A stretch of DNA of 37,119 nucleotides from Gallionella sp. (GTDB lineage Bacteria; Pseudomonadota; Gammaproteobacteria; Burkholderiales; Gallionellaceae), in contig PLBS01000093.1 of assembly GCA_003134595.1 (NCBI GenBank), positions 15,068 to 52,186 of the forward strand, given 5' to 3'. This document shows positions 1 through 7,339 of this stretch, in pieces; the stretch's first letter is position 1; each line of letters starts with the position of its first letter. The translations under genes and the position numbers were made by a program. A model generated the notes under the pieces. The model did not search any database. It was not told where the DNA came from and worked only from the letters and a program-made list of their open reading frames with translations.

Positions 1-254
1 CCGATGTTGCCCTCCTGAATCAGATCGGCTTGCGGCAGCCCATAACCGGCATAACCACGCGCCACGCTGACCACCACGCGCAAGTGAGAGAGCACCAACT
101 CACGTGCGGCATCCAGGTCATTCTCGGTTTTGAAGCGCGTCGCCAAGACAAACTCCCTCTCCTGCGATAGAAGCGGGAAGCGGTTTACTGTTTGGACGTA
201 GCCTTCCAAGCTGCCAACGGCAGACGGTACGGGCAAATTCATTGTGGCATTCAT
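1..254 (-). CDS. rpoH: RNA polymerase sigma-32 factor RpoH, N-terminal part (runs off the window)
   Basis: The reverse strand gives an open frame of 84 residues beginning [20 protein letters not shown] and continuing through [20 protein letters not shown] and [18 protein letters not shown] to the window edge. This is the region 1.2/2.1 signature of RpoH, the heat-shock sigma factor that directs RNA polymerase to chaperone and protease promoters. The ORF track misses it because there is no stop in the window. The start at 254 is chosen for the AAGGAGG sequence 7-8 nt upstream; a second in-frame ATG lies at 242. A sigma70-type promoter with a CIRCE operator sits just upstream, so HrcA control is likely. 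Regions 2.2 to 4 lie outside the window. Confidence 0.93.
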   Translation of the reverse strand, partial: MNATMNLPVPSAVGSLEGYVQTVNRFPLLSQEREFVLATRFKTENDLDAARELVLSHLRVVVSVARGYAGYGLPQADLIQEGNI

Positions 255-277
255 TGTGTTTCCTCCTTAAGGGGATA

Positions 278-307
278 ATTCTAGCACTCGCGGGATTGGA
301 GTGCCAA
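278..307 (-). promoter_or_regulatory. rpoH promoter (TTGGCA-N18-TAGAAT)
   Basis: On the minus strand TTGGCA (307-302) is followed after 18 nt by TAGAAT (283-278). Transcription would start near 271, leaving a leader of only about 17 nt before the rpoH ATG. Both boxes resemble the vegetative consensus, and the CIRCE element lies across them. Confidence 0.65.
281..307. promoter_or_regulatory. CIRCE-type HrcA operator over the rpoH promoter
   Basis: The plus strand reads CTAGCACTC, nine bases, then GAGTGCCAA. The CIRCE consensus is TTAGCACTC-N9-GAGTGCTAA, so each half has one mismatch and the 9-nt spacing is exact. HrcA represses chaperone genes through this element. Here it overlaps the -35 and -10 boxes of rpoH, the classic position for steric repression. 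Confidence 0.85.
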
Positions 308-593
308 GGTGGAAAATGGTTCGATGCAGGATTCTGGGGTATGAGCGGCAGACTGCAGCGCATTCAATACGAAGCGATGGGAGCGATTATATGTTCCAGC
401 CCACACCCCAACGCCACCGCCACCGTCTCAACATTACTACTGGCGCACCAAGCGGAAAATCGTGACTTGCCTCTATTTTTTTGTCACAATGTCCACTGTG
501 ACATGATATGTTCCTCTGTATTTTGGGAAGCTCAATAGTCGGATGGCTATGCAAGTTCATCAACTGTATTCTTAAACTCTTTGGGAAAAAGGC
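308..593. other. Intergenic region upstream of the first cytochrome-porin gene
   Basis: No convincing gene; the 98-aa ORF at 242-538 lies across the CIRCE/promoter region and is rejected. The region holds the TGTCACA/TGTGACA palindrome (482-503) and, at 537-572, a leader segment that recurs upstream of the second cytochrome-porin gene. Confidence 0.6.
482..503. promoter_or_regulatory. Perfect inverted repeat TGTCACA-N8-TGTGACA, possible operator
   Basis: A 7-bp perfect palindrome with an 8-nt spacer lies about 90 nt before the first cytochrome-porin start. It is followed by ATGATATGTT. The region before the second gene keeps a related but imperfect arrangement, with CACAAT at 1950 and TGTGA followed by TATGTT at 1966-1976. 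This suggests a transcription-factor site retained or decaying after duplication. The regulator is unknown. Confidence 0.45.
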
Positions 594-1940
594 ATGAAAA
601 AAATCATTTTATTTCTGGCAGGGATAATGGCTGCTGTGACTTTGGCGTCAGAAGTGTCGGCGCTGCCCTTGTTCGCCCGCCAAACTGGCATGGCTTGTTC
701 CGCATGTCACTTCCAACACTTTCCAATGCTGAATGGTTTCGGTCGTGCATTTAAGTCCGCCGGCTACACCATGATGGGCGCGCAGGGAAAAGTGGAGGGC
801 GAAGGTTTGGCCATTCCCAACACCTTGAACATGGCCGTGCTGACTACTGCAGGTTATGAAAAAACCAATCAGGCTGCTGGTAACAGCCCCCAAAAAACAA
901 CGGGTGATGGCGCATTCTATGTGCCGGGCACCGGCGGTGAACTGTCCCTGTTCCTTGGTGGTCGTGTAAGCGAGAACGCCGGTTTCCTGGCAGAAATTGG
1001 TACGGGTGGAACTGTGGCAGGTACTACTATTAGTGCCGCTCATAGCTCTGCCAAGTTGCCTATCCTGTTTGAATTGACAGTCCCTCAGCTTAAAGTGCCA
1101 GAAGGCACGCGTGCAGGTGTCATACCGTTCACCACGGATGATCATGGTGCGTCCTACGGCTTTGAAGTGCTGAATACCGGCGCCAATGTCGTGCACCAGA
1201 TGAACGCCACGCCTGGTCTGAATGGCGCGCACAGAGCGGCTTTTTCAGCTCAGCAATACATCGGTACCGCTGGGTCCGCAACCGGCCTGGCATTTGTGGC
1301 GAATAACTCCACTGGTTTCATAAACCTGACCAAGTACGACCAGACCGGCATAGCGGGCGGTGCCTTGGCAGTCCTGGGCTCCACTTATGTTCGTGTTGCA
1401 GGTATGTTTGATTTGGCCGGTTGGGATGCGGGCGCAGGTATTCAGATATGGCGCGGCAACTCGGCTGTTGCTGGAGCATCTACATACGCCGACACCAGGG
1501 CAACCGCTATTGATGGCCAGATGCAAGGCGCATTGGGCAATATGCCGGTGGGTTTCTACGCCAGCTATGCCACGGCACCAGCCGGTACTACCAACACGTA
1601 CAACATGGATCCCGCTGCGGCTGTGCCCGGTTCTGCTGTGCTCGTTACTTACGGTACGGCTACCAAGAGTGCCCTCAATATTTCTGTTGAAGTGGGCGTG
1701 ATCCCTGAAAAAGTCACGCTGGGGGCCGCCATTCGTTTCGGCAAGAGCGGTGTCGCAATCGTCGGAGGTGCCAGCAATGCGAGTGATAACGCAATCATGC
1801 TTGTTGCTACCTACAAGCTGGCACAGAACATGATGGCATCCTTCTCCCTCACCAGCGCAAGCGGTGGGTACTGGGATGCGGCTCACCGAGGTGCACTGGG
1901 TAGTGGAACCACCACCATCAACTTGTCTACCTTGTTCTAA
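594..1940 (+). CDS. cyc2: Cyc2-like outer-membrane cytochrome c-porin fusion, copy 1
   Basis: 448 aa. A signal peptide (residues 1-23, ending VSA) is followed by a very short cytochrome domain with a single heme site C35-SA-C38-H39 in the context FARQTGMACSACHFQHFPML and FGRAFKSAGYTMMG. The remaining approximately 390 residues are Gly/Ala/Thr-rich with alternating hydrophobicity and end in a C-terminal Phe (INLSTLF), typical of an outer-membrane beta-barrel. This layout and the FARQT..CxxCH..FGR.FK..GY pattern match Cyc2, the fused monoheme cytochrome-porin proposed as outer-membrane iron oxidase in neutrophilic Fe(II) oxidisers. Family length (about 400-450 aa) agrees. The call comes from motif memory, not a search; the protein could be a related porin-cytochrome with another donor. 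The start is the ATG followed by a Lys-rich signal n-region. Confidence 0.75.
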   Translation: MKKIILFLAGIMAAVTLASEVSALPLFARQTGMACSACHFQHFPMLNGFGRAFKSAGYTMMGAQGKVEGEGLAIPNTLNMAVLTTAGYEKTNQAAGNSPQKTTGDGAFYVPGTGGELSLFLGGRVSENAGFLAEIGTGGTVAGTTISAAHSSAKLPILFELTVPQLKVPEGTRAGVIPFTTDDHGASYGFEVLNTGANVVHQMNATPGLNGAHRAAFSAQQYIGTAGSATGLAFVANNSTGFINLTKYDQTGIAGGALAVLGSTYVRVAGMFDLAGWDAGAGIQIWRGNSAVAGASTYADTRATAIDGQMQGALGNMPVGFYASYATAPAGTTNTYNMDPAAAVPGSAVLVTYGTATKSALNISVEVGVIPEKVTLGAAIRFGKSGVAIVGGASNASDNAIMLVATYKLAQNMMASFSLTSASGGYWDAAHRGALGSGTTTINLSTLF

Positions 1941-2169
1941 ATTTATTGCCACAATTTTTTCAGGATGTGATATGTTGTGATCTCAGTTGGTAGCGGAAGC
2001 TTGTCATCACTTGAGTTGTATAACGTTAACCAGCCTGAGTGTGTTGTTGGGGCTTTACCTCTTACAACCACGGCGCGCCCCTTGCGGGTGTCTTGCAGAC
2101 GAAAATCGGCTTAGTCGCTTGGCTATGCAAAGTTCATCAACGGTATTCTCAACATATAAGGAAAAAGTC
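1941..2169 (+). promoter_or_regulatory. Spacer between the tandem cytochrome-porin genes with duplicated leader
   Basis: About 230 bp with no gene. Positions 2114-2149 repeat the segment found at 537-572 before copy 1: GTCG..TGGCTATGCAA, then GTTCATCAAC and GTATTCT. The duplication therefore included at least 50 bp of upstream DNA, and copy 2 may have its own promoter. The ORF start at 1987 is an artefact of frame opening through this leader. Confidence 0.55.
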
Positions 2170-3534
2170 ATGAATAAAATCATTTTCTTCCTGGCAAGCG
2201 TAATTGCTGCTGTGACGTTCGCGTCAGAAGCCTCGGCGTTGCCATTGTTCGCCCGTCAAACCGGCATGGAATGCGCGGCGTGTCACTTCCAGCACTTTCC
2301 AATGCTGACCGCCTTCGGTCGTGCATTTAAGGCCGCCGGTTTCACCATGATGGGCGCACAAGGCAAAGTGGAAGGAGATAACCTCTCCATTCCCAACACG
2401 CTGAACATGGCCGTGCTGACCACCATGGGCTACTCCAGGAACAATTCCGATAAAGCAGCTACCATCGATCCTGCACTCAATGCCGCAGGTGTGCGGACCA
2501 CAGGTGATGGCACGGTATACGTGCCTGGCACCAATGGTGAATTCTCGCTGTTCGTTGGCGGTCGCGTCAGCGACTTCGCCGGCGCACTGGCCGAACTCGG
2601 TATGCTGAATGACGCCGGTACAGGTGCTGGCCTCGCTTCCGCCAAGATTCCGATGCTGTGGGAAATGGCTGATGGTACCCGCGCAGGCGTGGTGCCCTTC
2701 ACTACCAACGGCCAGGGCGCATCCTATGGCTATGAAGTGCTGAACACCGGCGCCAATGCCGTGCATACCATGATGTTCATCGGCGGTGACTTCAATGGTT
2801 CCGTTGCACCCGTTCTTTCCGCCCAGCAATACATCGGCACCGCCACACAGGCAACCGGCGTGGCCATTGTGGTGAACAACCCTGGCTACTTCATCAACCT
2901 GACCAAGTTCCATCAGGTCGGGCCTGCTGATCTGGGCGGTACGGCCGCTGCCTTGACCTCCACCTATCTGCGCGCAGCCGGTACGTTTGATCTGGCAGGC
3001 TGGGATACCGGCGTCGGTATCCAGAACTGGAGAGGTTCTTCTACTACTGTTACTTTTGAAAGTGCTGACCCCTTCACGGGGATCATCACACCGGGCGGAG
3101 TGGGGCTGAGTGACACCAAGGCCACTGCCATCGACGGTCAAATGCAGGGCCAGCTGGGCAAAATGCCAGTGGGCTTCTATGCCACCTATGCACGTGCCCC
3201 AGCCCCATCTGGCGCTAATGACAATACGTACAACAGCGGCGGTACCGCTACCAAGAGTTCTTTCAATCTTGCGGCTGAACTGGGCGTGATTCCTGAAAAA
3301 GCTACTGTGGGCTTCGGCATCCGTCGCGGCAAGAGCGGTGGTAGTGCAGGTTCTTTAGTTGCAGGTGCTAACGACAGCGATAACGCGTTGCTGATCGAAG
3401 CCAGCTACAAGCTGGCGCAGAACATGTTGCTGAATCTGGTCTACACCAGCCAAAGCGGCGACTTCTGGAGCGCGGCTAATTCGGCTGCTCTGGGCAGTAA
3501 GCAAACCTACATCAACCTGGCAACGATATTCTAA
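2170..3534 (+). CDS. cyc2: Cyc2-like outer-membrane cytochrome c-porin fusion, copy 2
   Basis: 454 aa from the ATG at 2170. The 515-aa ORF in the track starts 61 codons too early, because the signal peptide MNKIIFFLASVIAAVTFASE only begins here and GGAAAAA precedes it. The protein has the same plan as copy 1: a signal peptide ending ASA, one heme motif C35-AA-C38-H39, and a long barrel-like domain ending INLATIF. The two are closely similar in the first 100 residues and at many barrel positions, but copy 2 has different inserts (around DPALNAAGVRTTGD and VTFESADPFTGIITP) in likely surface loops. This fits duplication followed by loop divergence, perhaps tuning substrate access or expression. 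A strong terminator follows at 3647. The assignment carries the same caveat as copy 1. Confidence 0.75.
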   Translation: MNKIIFFLASVIAAVTFASEASALPLFARQTGMECAACHFQHFPMLTAFGRAFKAAGFTMMGAQGKVEGDNLSIPNTLNMAVLTTMGYSRNNSDKAATIDPALNAAGVRTTGDGTVYVPGTNGEFSLFVGGRVSDFAGALAELGMLNDAGTGAGLASAKIPMLWEMADGTRAGVVPFTTNGQGASYGYEVLNTGANAVHTMMFIGGDFNGSVAPVLSAQQYIGTATQATGVAIVVNNPGYFINLTKFHQVGPADLGGTAAALTSTYLRAAGTFDLAGWDTGVGIQNWRGSSTTVTFESADPFTGIITPGGVGLSDTKATAIDGQMQGQLGKMPVGFYATYARAPAPSGANDNTYNSGGTATKSSFNLAAELGVIPEKATVGFGIRRGKSGGSAGSLVAGANDSDNALLIEASYKLAQNMLLNLVYTSQSGDFWSAANSAALGSKQTYINLATIF

Positions 3535-3550
3535 TTTCCAGGCGACTGTC

Positions 3551-3613
3551 CTGATGAAACTACTAGCCATTCGACTAGGCTATCAAAAGACGATAGCCAA
3601 GTCGCTGGTTATG
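3551..3613 (+). repeat. Covarying hairpin repeat, copy 1
   Basis: A 63-nt unit running from CTGATGAAAC to GCTGGTTATG. It can fold into nested helices: TAGCCA with TGGTTA, CGACT with AGTCG, and GGCTATC with GATAGCC around the loop AAAAGAC. It starts 16 nt after the stop of the second cytochrome-porin gene. Related copies occur at 14116 and 31185. Confidence 0.8.
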
Positions 3614-3646
3614 AGCTTGGTCAAAGGATAGGTTGTTGCAAAATGA

Positions 3647-3675
3647 CAGGGGAGCCTCGGCTCCCCTGTTTTTTT
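3647..3675 (+). terminator. Intrinsic terminator after the cytochrome-porin pair
   Basis: A perfect 10-bp stem, CAGGGGAGCC with GGCTCCCCTG and a 2-nt loop, is followed by seven T residues. This is one of the clearest terminators in the window and separates the plus-strand pair from the convergent yajD gene. Confidence 0.9.
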
Positions 3676-3698
3676 ACGTCTGTCATTTCAACTTGTCG

Positions 3699-4070
3699 TC
3701 ATTTCTTTTTCAGCAGCGCCTGCAGGTCAGCGAATGGATTATGGGTCGCTGTGGATGAGTGGTTGTCGCGATTTCCTGGCCGCGCCTGTTCTTCAAGGAG
3801 ACGCATGTGCTCGTTGTCGTGGCAATACAGGCACAGCAACTCCCAGTTGCTGCCATCCGGCGGATTGTTGTCGTGATTGTGATCTTTGTGGTGCACCGTC
3901 AACTCGCGCAGGCGCGCGCCGGCAAACTCGCGGCCGCATCGTCCGCAGATCCACGGAAATAGTTTGAGTGCCCGCTCGCGATAAGTTGCCTCGCGCTCAG
4001 CACTGAGCCGACGCGTCTCGGCGACAACGCGATCAAGCCGGGCGTGATCAGGAGTGGTACGTTTGGGCAT
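3699..4070 (-). CDS. yajD: YajD-like HNH nuclease family protein
   Basis: 123 aa from MPKRTTPDHARL. The core ALKLFPWICGRCGREF, LRELTVHHKDHNHDNNPPDG and NWELLCLYCHDNEH is the HNH/zinc-finger fold of E. coli YajD, with paired CxxC zinc ligands (CGRC, CLYC) and the HH..N..H metal-binding core. The tail NPFADLQALLKKK also matches the family. YajD has no well-established role; nuclease activity is inferred from the fold. The track start at 4160 reads back through a palindromic repeat (4079-4180), so an ATG at 4070 (or 4079) is preferred. That repeat abuts the start and has displaced any obvious Shine-Dalgarno sequence. The gene converges with the cytochrome-porin genes. Confidence 0.85.
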   Translation of the reverse strand: MPKRTTPDHARLDRVVAETRRLSAEREATYRERALKLFPWICGRCGREFAGARLRELTVHHKDHNHDNNPPDGSNWELLCLYCHDNEHMRLLEEQARPGNRDNHSSTATHNPFADLQALLKKK

Positions 4071-4078
4071 GATAGTCA

Positions 4079-4180
4079 TGTAGGTTGGGTTACGCGATAT
4101 AACCAGCCGCTTACCCACCGTCTGTTGGCGGGTTAGCGGAGTGGCTAGGGGTCTCATCAAAGCCGCTAACCCAACCTACA
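4079..4180. repeat. Palindromic element upstream of yajD
   Basis: The 14-bp arms TGTAGGTTGGGTTA and TAACCCAACCTACA bound a 102-bp element lying between yajD and the 32-aa gene. GTAGGTTGGGT palindromes are common intergenic repeats in proteobacteria. The element touches the upstream ATG of yajD. Confidence 0.75.
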
Positions 4181-4189
4181 TCCAAACTC

Positions 4190-4288
4190 TCAGTGATGGT
4201 TGATGAATGCGCCTGTAAGCGTGGCAGGCGGTGGCTGCTTCTTGGGTTTCTTTGCTTCTTTGCTTTTACGTTGCTGTCCTTTAGCCAT
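4190..4288 (-). CDS. 32-aa basic protein (MAKGQQRKSKEAKKPKK)
   Basis: Too short for the ORF track. The ATG at 4288 follows GGAG with 8-nt spacing. The product is MAKGQQRKSKEAKKPKKQPP followed by PATLTGAFINHH, with nine Lys/Arg in the first 17 residues. Short proteins starting MAKGQ..R..KE.KKPK recur in proteobacterial genomes, usually unannotated, and have no known function to my knowledge. The charge suggests nucleic-acid or ribosome binding, which is inference only. It is upstream of yajD on the same strand but separated by the palindromic repeat. Confidence 0.7.
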   Translation of the reverse strand: MAKGQQRKSKEAKKPKKQPPPATLTGAFINHH

Positions 4289-4501
4289 GATAGTTCTCCT
4301 TGTGGTGTAAACATGTTGAAATATGCGGCAACCAATGTGGTGCGGTTAAAGCGGGTTACCGCCGCTGTGCCAACCACGGTTGCGGTAAGGCACAACGCGC
4401 ACAGATGATAAACCGTCACGAGAAAATGTGAAACTTTTTCTATTTGATCTTGGTCATCTCACGACTCAATGTATCATGCAGAAAACAGCAATCCCATACC
4501 G

Positions 4502-5353
4502 ATGAAGACACCAAAAAGAATCGAACCGCTGATCCAGGACGGCCTCGTCGACGAGGTCATCCGTCAGCTCATGAGCGGCAAGGAGGCCAAGGTCTATGTG
4601 GTTCGCTGTGGCGAAGAGATTCGCTGCGCGAAGGTTTACAAAGAGGCCGAGCAACGCAGCTTCCACCACAATGTCAATTACACCGAGGGCCGCAAGGTGA
4701 AAAACAGCCGTCGCGCCCGCGCCATGGAGAAGGGCACCAAATATGGCCGCAAAGCGCAGGAGGAAGCATGGCAAAGCGCCGAGGTGGATGCCCTGTACCG
4801 TCTCGCCGCTGCCGGTGTGCGTGTGCCCAAGCCGTATAATTTTCTTGAGGGGGTGCTGTTGATGGAGTTGGTGACCGACGACAATGGCCAAGCCGCTCCA
4901 CGGCTCAACGATCTGGTGCTAAGCGCAGAGTTGTCACGCGAGTACCACCGCATAATGATCACCCAAGTTGTGCGTATGCTCTGCGCCGGGATCATTCATG
5001 GTGATCTGTCCGAATATAACGTGCTGGTCGGCAGCGAGGGACCGGTCATCATCGACTTGCCCCAAGCCGTAGACGCTGCGGGCAACAACAACGCCTGCAG
5101 CATGCTCGAGCGTGACGTCAACAACCTGGCTGCCTACTTTGGACGTTTCGCTCCCGAGCTGCTGACCACCGACTATGGCAAGGAGATATGGTCGCTCTAC
5201 CAGAGCGGCAAACTACACCCGGAAAGCCCACTGACCGGGCGCTTCGAGCGCAACGAGAAACCGGCTGACCTGGTCAGCGTCATGCGCGAAATCAATGACA
5301 CGCTCAAGGAAGAAGAAGCGCGGCAACTGTACCGGCAGCAGATGGAAAAATAA
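4502..5353 (+). CDS. RIO1-type atypical serine protein kinase
   Basis: 283 aa from MKTPKRIEPL. The track start at 4469 adds 11 residues not expected in the family, and neither start has a strong ribosome binding site. The bacterial RIO signature is complete: SGKEAKVYVVRCG (nucleotide-binding strand), CAKVYKEA with the ATP-anchoring Lys, an EGRKVKNSRRARAM flexible loop, catalytic HGDLSEYNVLV (H166-D168) and the metal-binding IIDLPQAVD (D185). RIO kinases mature the small ribosomal subunit in archaea and eukaryotes; the bacterial role is poorly defined. The ABC exporter gene starts 21 nt downstream, so the two may be cotranscribed, though no functional link is evident. Confidence 0.88.
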   Translation: MKTPKRIEPLIQDGLVDEVIRQLMSGKEAKVYVVRCGEEIRCAKVYKEAEQRSFHHNVNYTEGRKVKNSRRARAMEKGTKYGRKAQEEAWQSAEVDALYRLAAAGVRVPKPYNFLEGVLLMELVTDDNGQAAPRLNDLVLSAELSREYHRIMITQVVRMLCAGIIHGDLSEYNVLVGSEGPVIIDLPQAVDAAGNNNACSMLERDVNNLAAYFGRFAPELLTTDYGKEIWSLYQSGKLHPESPLTGRFERNEKPADLVSVMREINDTLKEEEARQLYRQQMEK

Positions 5354-5374
5354 AACGCCGCAACTGCCAACCAG

Positions 5375-7171
5375 ATGATTACCCCCAACCCAACTCAACC
5401 TGCTGCTACAAAACGCTTATCTCCATTGCGGGATCTGTGGCCTTTCCTGCGGCCTCATCGCGGGCGGATCGCGCTGGCTTTCGTGCTGCTATGCCTCGGT
5501 TCCGGCACTATCCTGCTGGTGCCGCTGGCATTTCGCGACTTGATCGATTTCGGTTTCGGGCAACGTGCAAACACAGATGACGGACTGTTGGGAACATCGA
5601 GTTTGAATGGCCATTTCGCATTGCTGTTCGGGCTGGCCAGCTTGTGGGCGCTGACCGTGTCGGCGCGCTTTTATACTGTGAGTTGGGTGGGCGAGCGGGT
5701 CACGGCGGATTTGCGCAGCGCGGTGTATGAACGAGTGCTGGCGCAGTCGCCGCAATTCTTCGAGACATTGCAAACCGGCGAAGTGCTGTCGCGGCTGACC
5801 GGCGACACCACGCTGGTCCAGACCGTGGTTGGCAGCTCCATTTCGATGGGTTTGCGCAGTCTATTCCAGTTTATCGGCGGCATGATCATGCTGGCGGTGA
5901 CCAGCTTTTATTTGTTTTCTTTGAATCTTGGCCTGATGGCATTGCTGGCGCTGCCTATCTTCATCATCGGGCGTAAAGTAAAGAAACTTTCGCGCGAATC
6001 GCAGGACAAGATCGCGGATGCGTCGGCGCTGGCCGGCGAGATCCTCAATGCCGTGCCGACCGTACAAGCCTATACGCAGGAGCGGCATGAAACCAAGCGC
6101 TTCGCGGATCGTGCGGAAGTGAGTTTCGTCACCGCGATTCGGCGCACTCGCGTGCGTGCGGCGCTGACTGCGCTGATCATCACCGCGGTAATGGGCACCA
6201 TCATCTTCGTGCTGTGGGTCGGCGCGAACCAGGTGCATGACGGCAGCATGACCGGCGGGCAACTGGCTTCGTTCGTCCTTTACGCGGCGTTGGTGGCGGG
6301 TGGTGTGGGCACCATGGCGGAAGTGTGGGGTGATGTGATGCGCGCGGCGGGCGCAACCGAGCGTCTGCTGGAACTGCTGCATGCAGAATCCAACATCGCC
6401 GAGGTTTCCGCACCGCAAACACTGCCGCAGCCCAGGCAGGCGGCGATTCGCTTCGAGCAGGTCAGCTTCCGCTACCCGGCGCGTTTGCAAACCGCCGCGC
6501 TGGACGACATCACCTTGGACATCGCGCCCGGCGAAAGCATCGCGCTGGTCGGCCCTTCCGGTGCGGGCAAGACCACCCTGTTCCAATTACTGCTGCGCTT
6601 TTACGATGTGACCAATGGCTGCATCCGCCTTAATGGGCAGGACATCCGCCAACTTTCATTGCGCGATCTTCGCGACAAGATCGCCATCGTGCCGCAAGAC
6701 CCGGTGATCTTCTCGGCCAATGCGCTGGAAAATATCCGTTACGGTCGCCCTGCCGCCAGCGACGCGGAAGTGATAGCCGCCGCAAGAGCGGCGCTGGTGG
6801 ACGAATTCATCAACCGCCTGCCGGATGGCTATCAAACATTTTTGGGCGAACGCGGCACCCGCTTGTCCGGTGGTCAGCGCCAGCGCATCGCCATCGCGCG
6901 GGCGATTTTGAAGAACGCACCGCTGTTGCTGTTGGACGAAGCGACCAGCGCGCTGGATGCCGAATCTGAAATCCTGGTGCAGGAGGGGCTGAACGCCGCC
7001 ATGCAGGGACGAACCACGCTCATCATCGCGCACCGGTTGGCCACCGTGCAGAAGGTTAACCGCATCGTGGTGTTGGAACACGGGCGCATCGTCGAAACCG
7101 GAACCCCGGAAGATTTGCGCAAACAGAGCGGACTTTACGCTCGGCTGGCGCGTTTGCAATTTGATGTTTGA
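5375..7171 (+). CDS. MsbA-like ABC exporter, fused permease and ATPase
   Basis: 598 aa half-transporter. An N-terminal six-helix exporter domain (about residues 25-320) is followed by a nucleotide-binding domain with Walker A GPSGAGKTT (393-401), Q-loop IVPQDPVIF, signature LSGGQ (497-501), Walker B LLLLDE (D521, E522) and H-loop H553. All catalytic residues are present, so a homodimer should be active. It resembles the MsbA/lipid-exporter group, but the substrate cannot be read from sequence. MsbA proper is normally next to lpxK, which is absent here. The gene lies 21 nt after the RIO kinase gene; no clear Shine-Dalgarno sequence is visible. Confidence 0.9.
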   Translation: MITPNPTQPAATKRLSPLRDLWPFLRPHRGRIALAFVLLCLGSGTILLVPLAFRDLIDFGFGQRANTDDGLLGTSSLNGHFALLFGLASLWALTVSARFYTVSWVGERVTADLRSAVYERVLAQSPQFFETLQTGEVLSRLTGDTTLVQTVVGSSISMGLRSLFQFIGGMIMLAVTSFYLFSLNLGLMALLALPIFIIGRKVKKLSRESQDKIADASALAGEILNAVPTVQAYTQERHETKRFADRAEVSFVTAIRRTRVRAALTALIITAVMGTIIFVLWVGANQVHDGSMTGGQLASFVLYAALVAGGVGTMAEVWGDVMRAAGATERLLELLHAESNIAEVSAPQTLPQPRQAAIRFEQVSFRYPARLQTAALDDITLDIAPGESIALVGPSGAGKTTLFQLLLRFYDVTNGCIRLNGQDIRQLSLRDLRDKIAIVPQDPVIFSANALENIRYGRPAASDAEVIAAARAALVDEFINRLPDGYQTFLGERGTRLSGGQRQRIAIARAILKNAPLLLLDEATSALDAESEILVQEGLNAAMQGRTTLIIAHRLATVQKVNRIVVLEHGRIVETGTPEDLRKQSGLYARLARLQFDV

Positions 7172-7175
7172 TTGA

Positions 7176-7205
7176 TTGGGGTGATGACACATTCGAGAAT
7201 ATAAT
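7176..7205 (+). promoter_or_regulatory. Candidate promoter for the DsbA-like gene
   Basis: TTGGGG (7176-7181), an 18-nt spacer, then a perfect TATAAT (7200-7205). The leader to the ATG at 7340 would be about 130 nt. The -35 box is weak. Confidence 0.4.
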
Positions 7206-7339
7206 GCGCACAGGGCATGCAGGGATTCGCATAGGTCAGGGGAAAATTCCCGGGCGGCCGGACAGCGGTGGGTGCCAAATGAACGGAAACTTTCAAAGGC
7301 TAAATTTAAGTTGGCTGAAAATAATTACTGGGGAAAATC

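Noticed and set aside
242-538. 98-aa plus-strand ORF
   Set aside because: It runs across the rpoH promoter/CIRCE and the palindrome and has no family features.
648-1952. Long minus-strand ORFs (194 and 235 aa) opposite the first cytochrome-porin gene
   Set aside because: Shadow frames of a well-supported plus-strand gene; His/Arg-rich composition typical of antisense reading.
2224-3141. 305-aa minus-strand ORF
   Set aside because: Shadow of the second cytochrome-porin gene.
4111-4419. 102-aa minus-strand ORF
   Set aside because: Overlaps the better-supported 32-aa gene in another frame and reads through a palindromic repeat.
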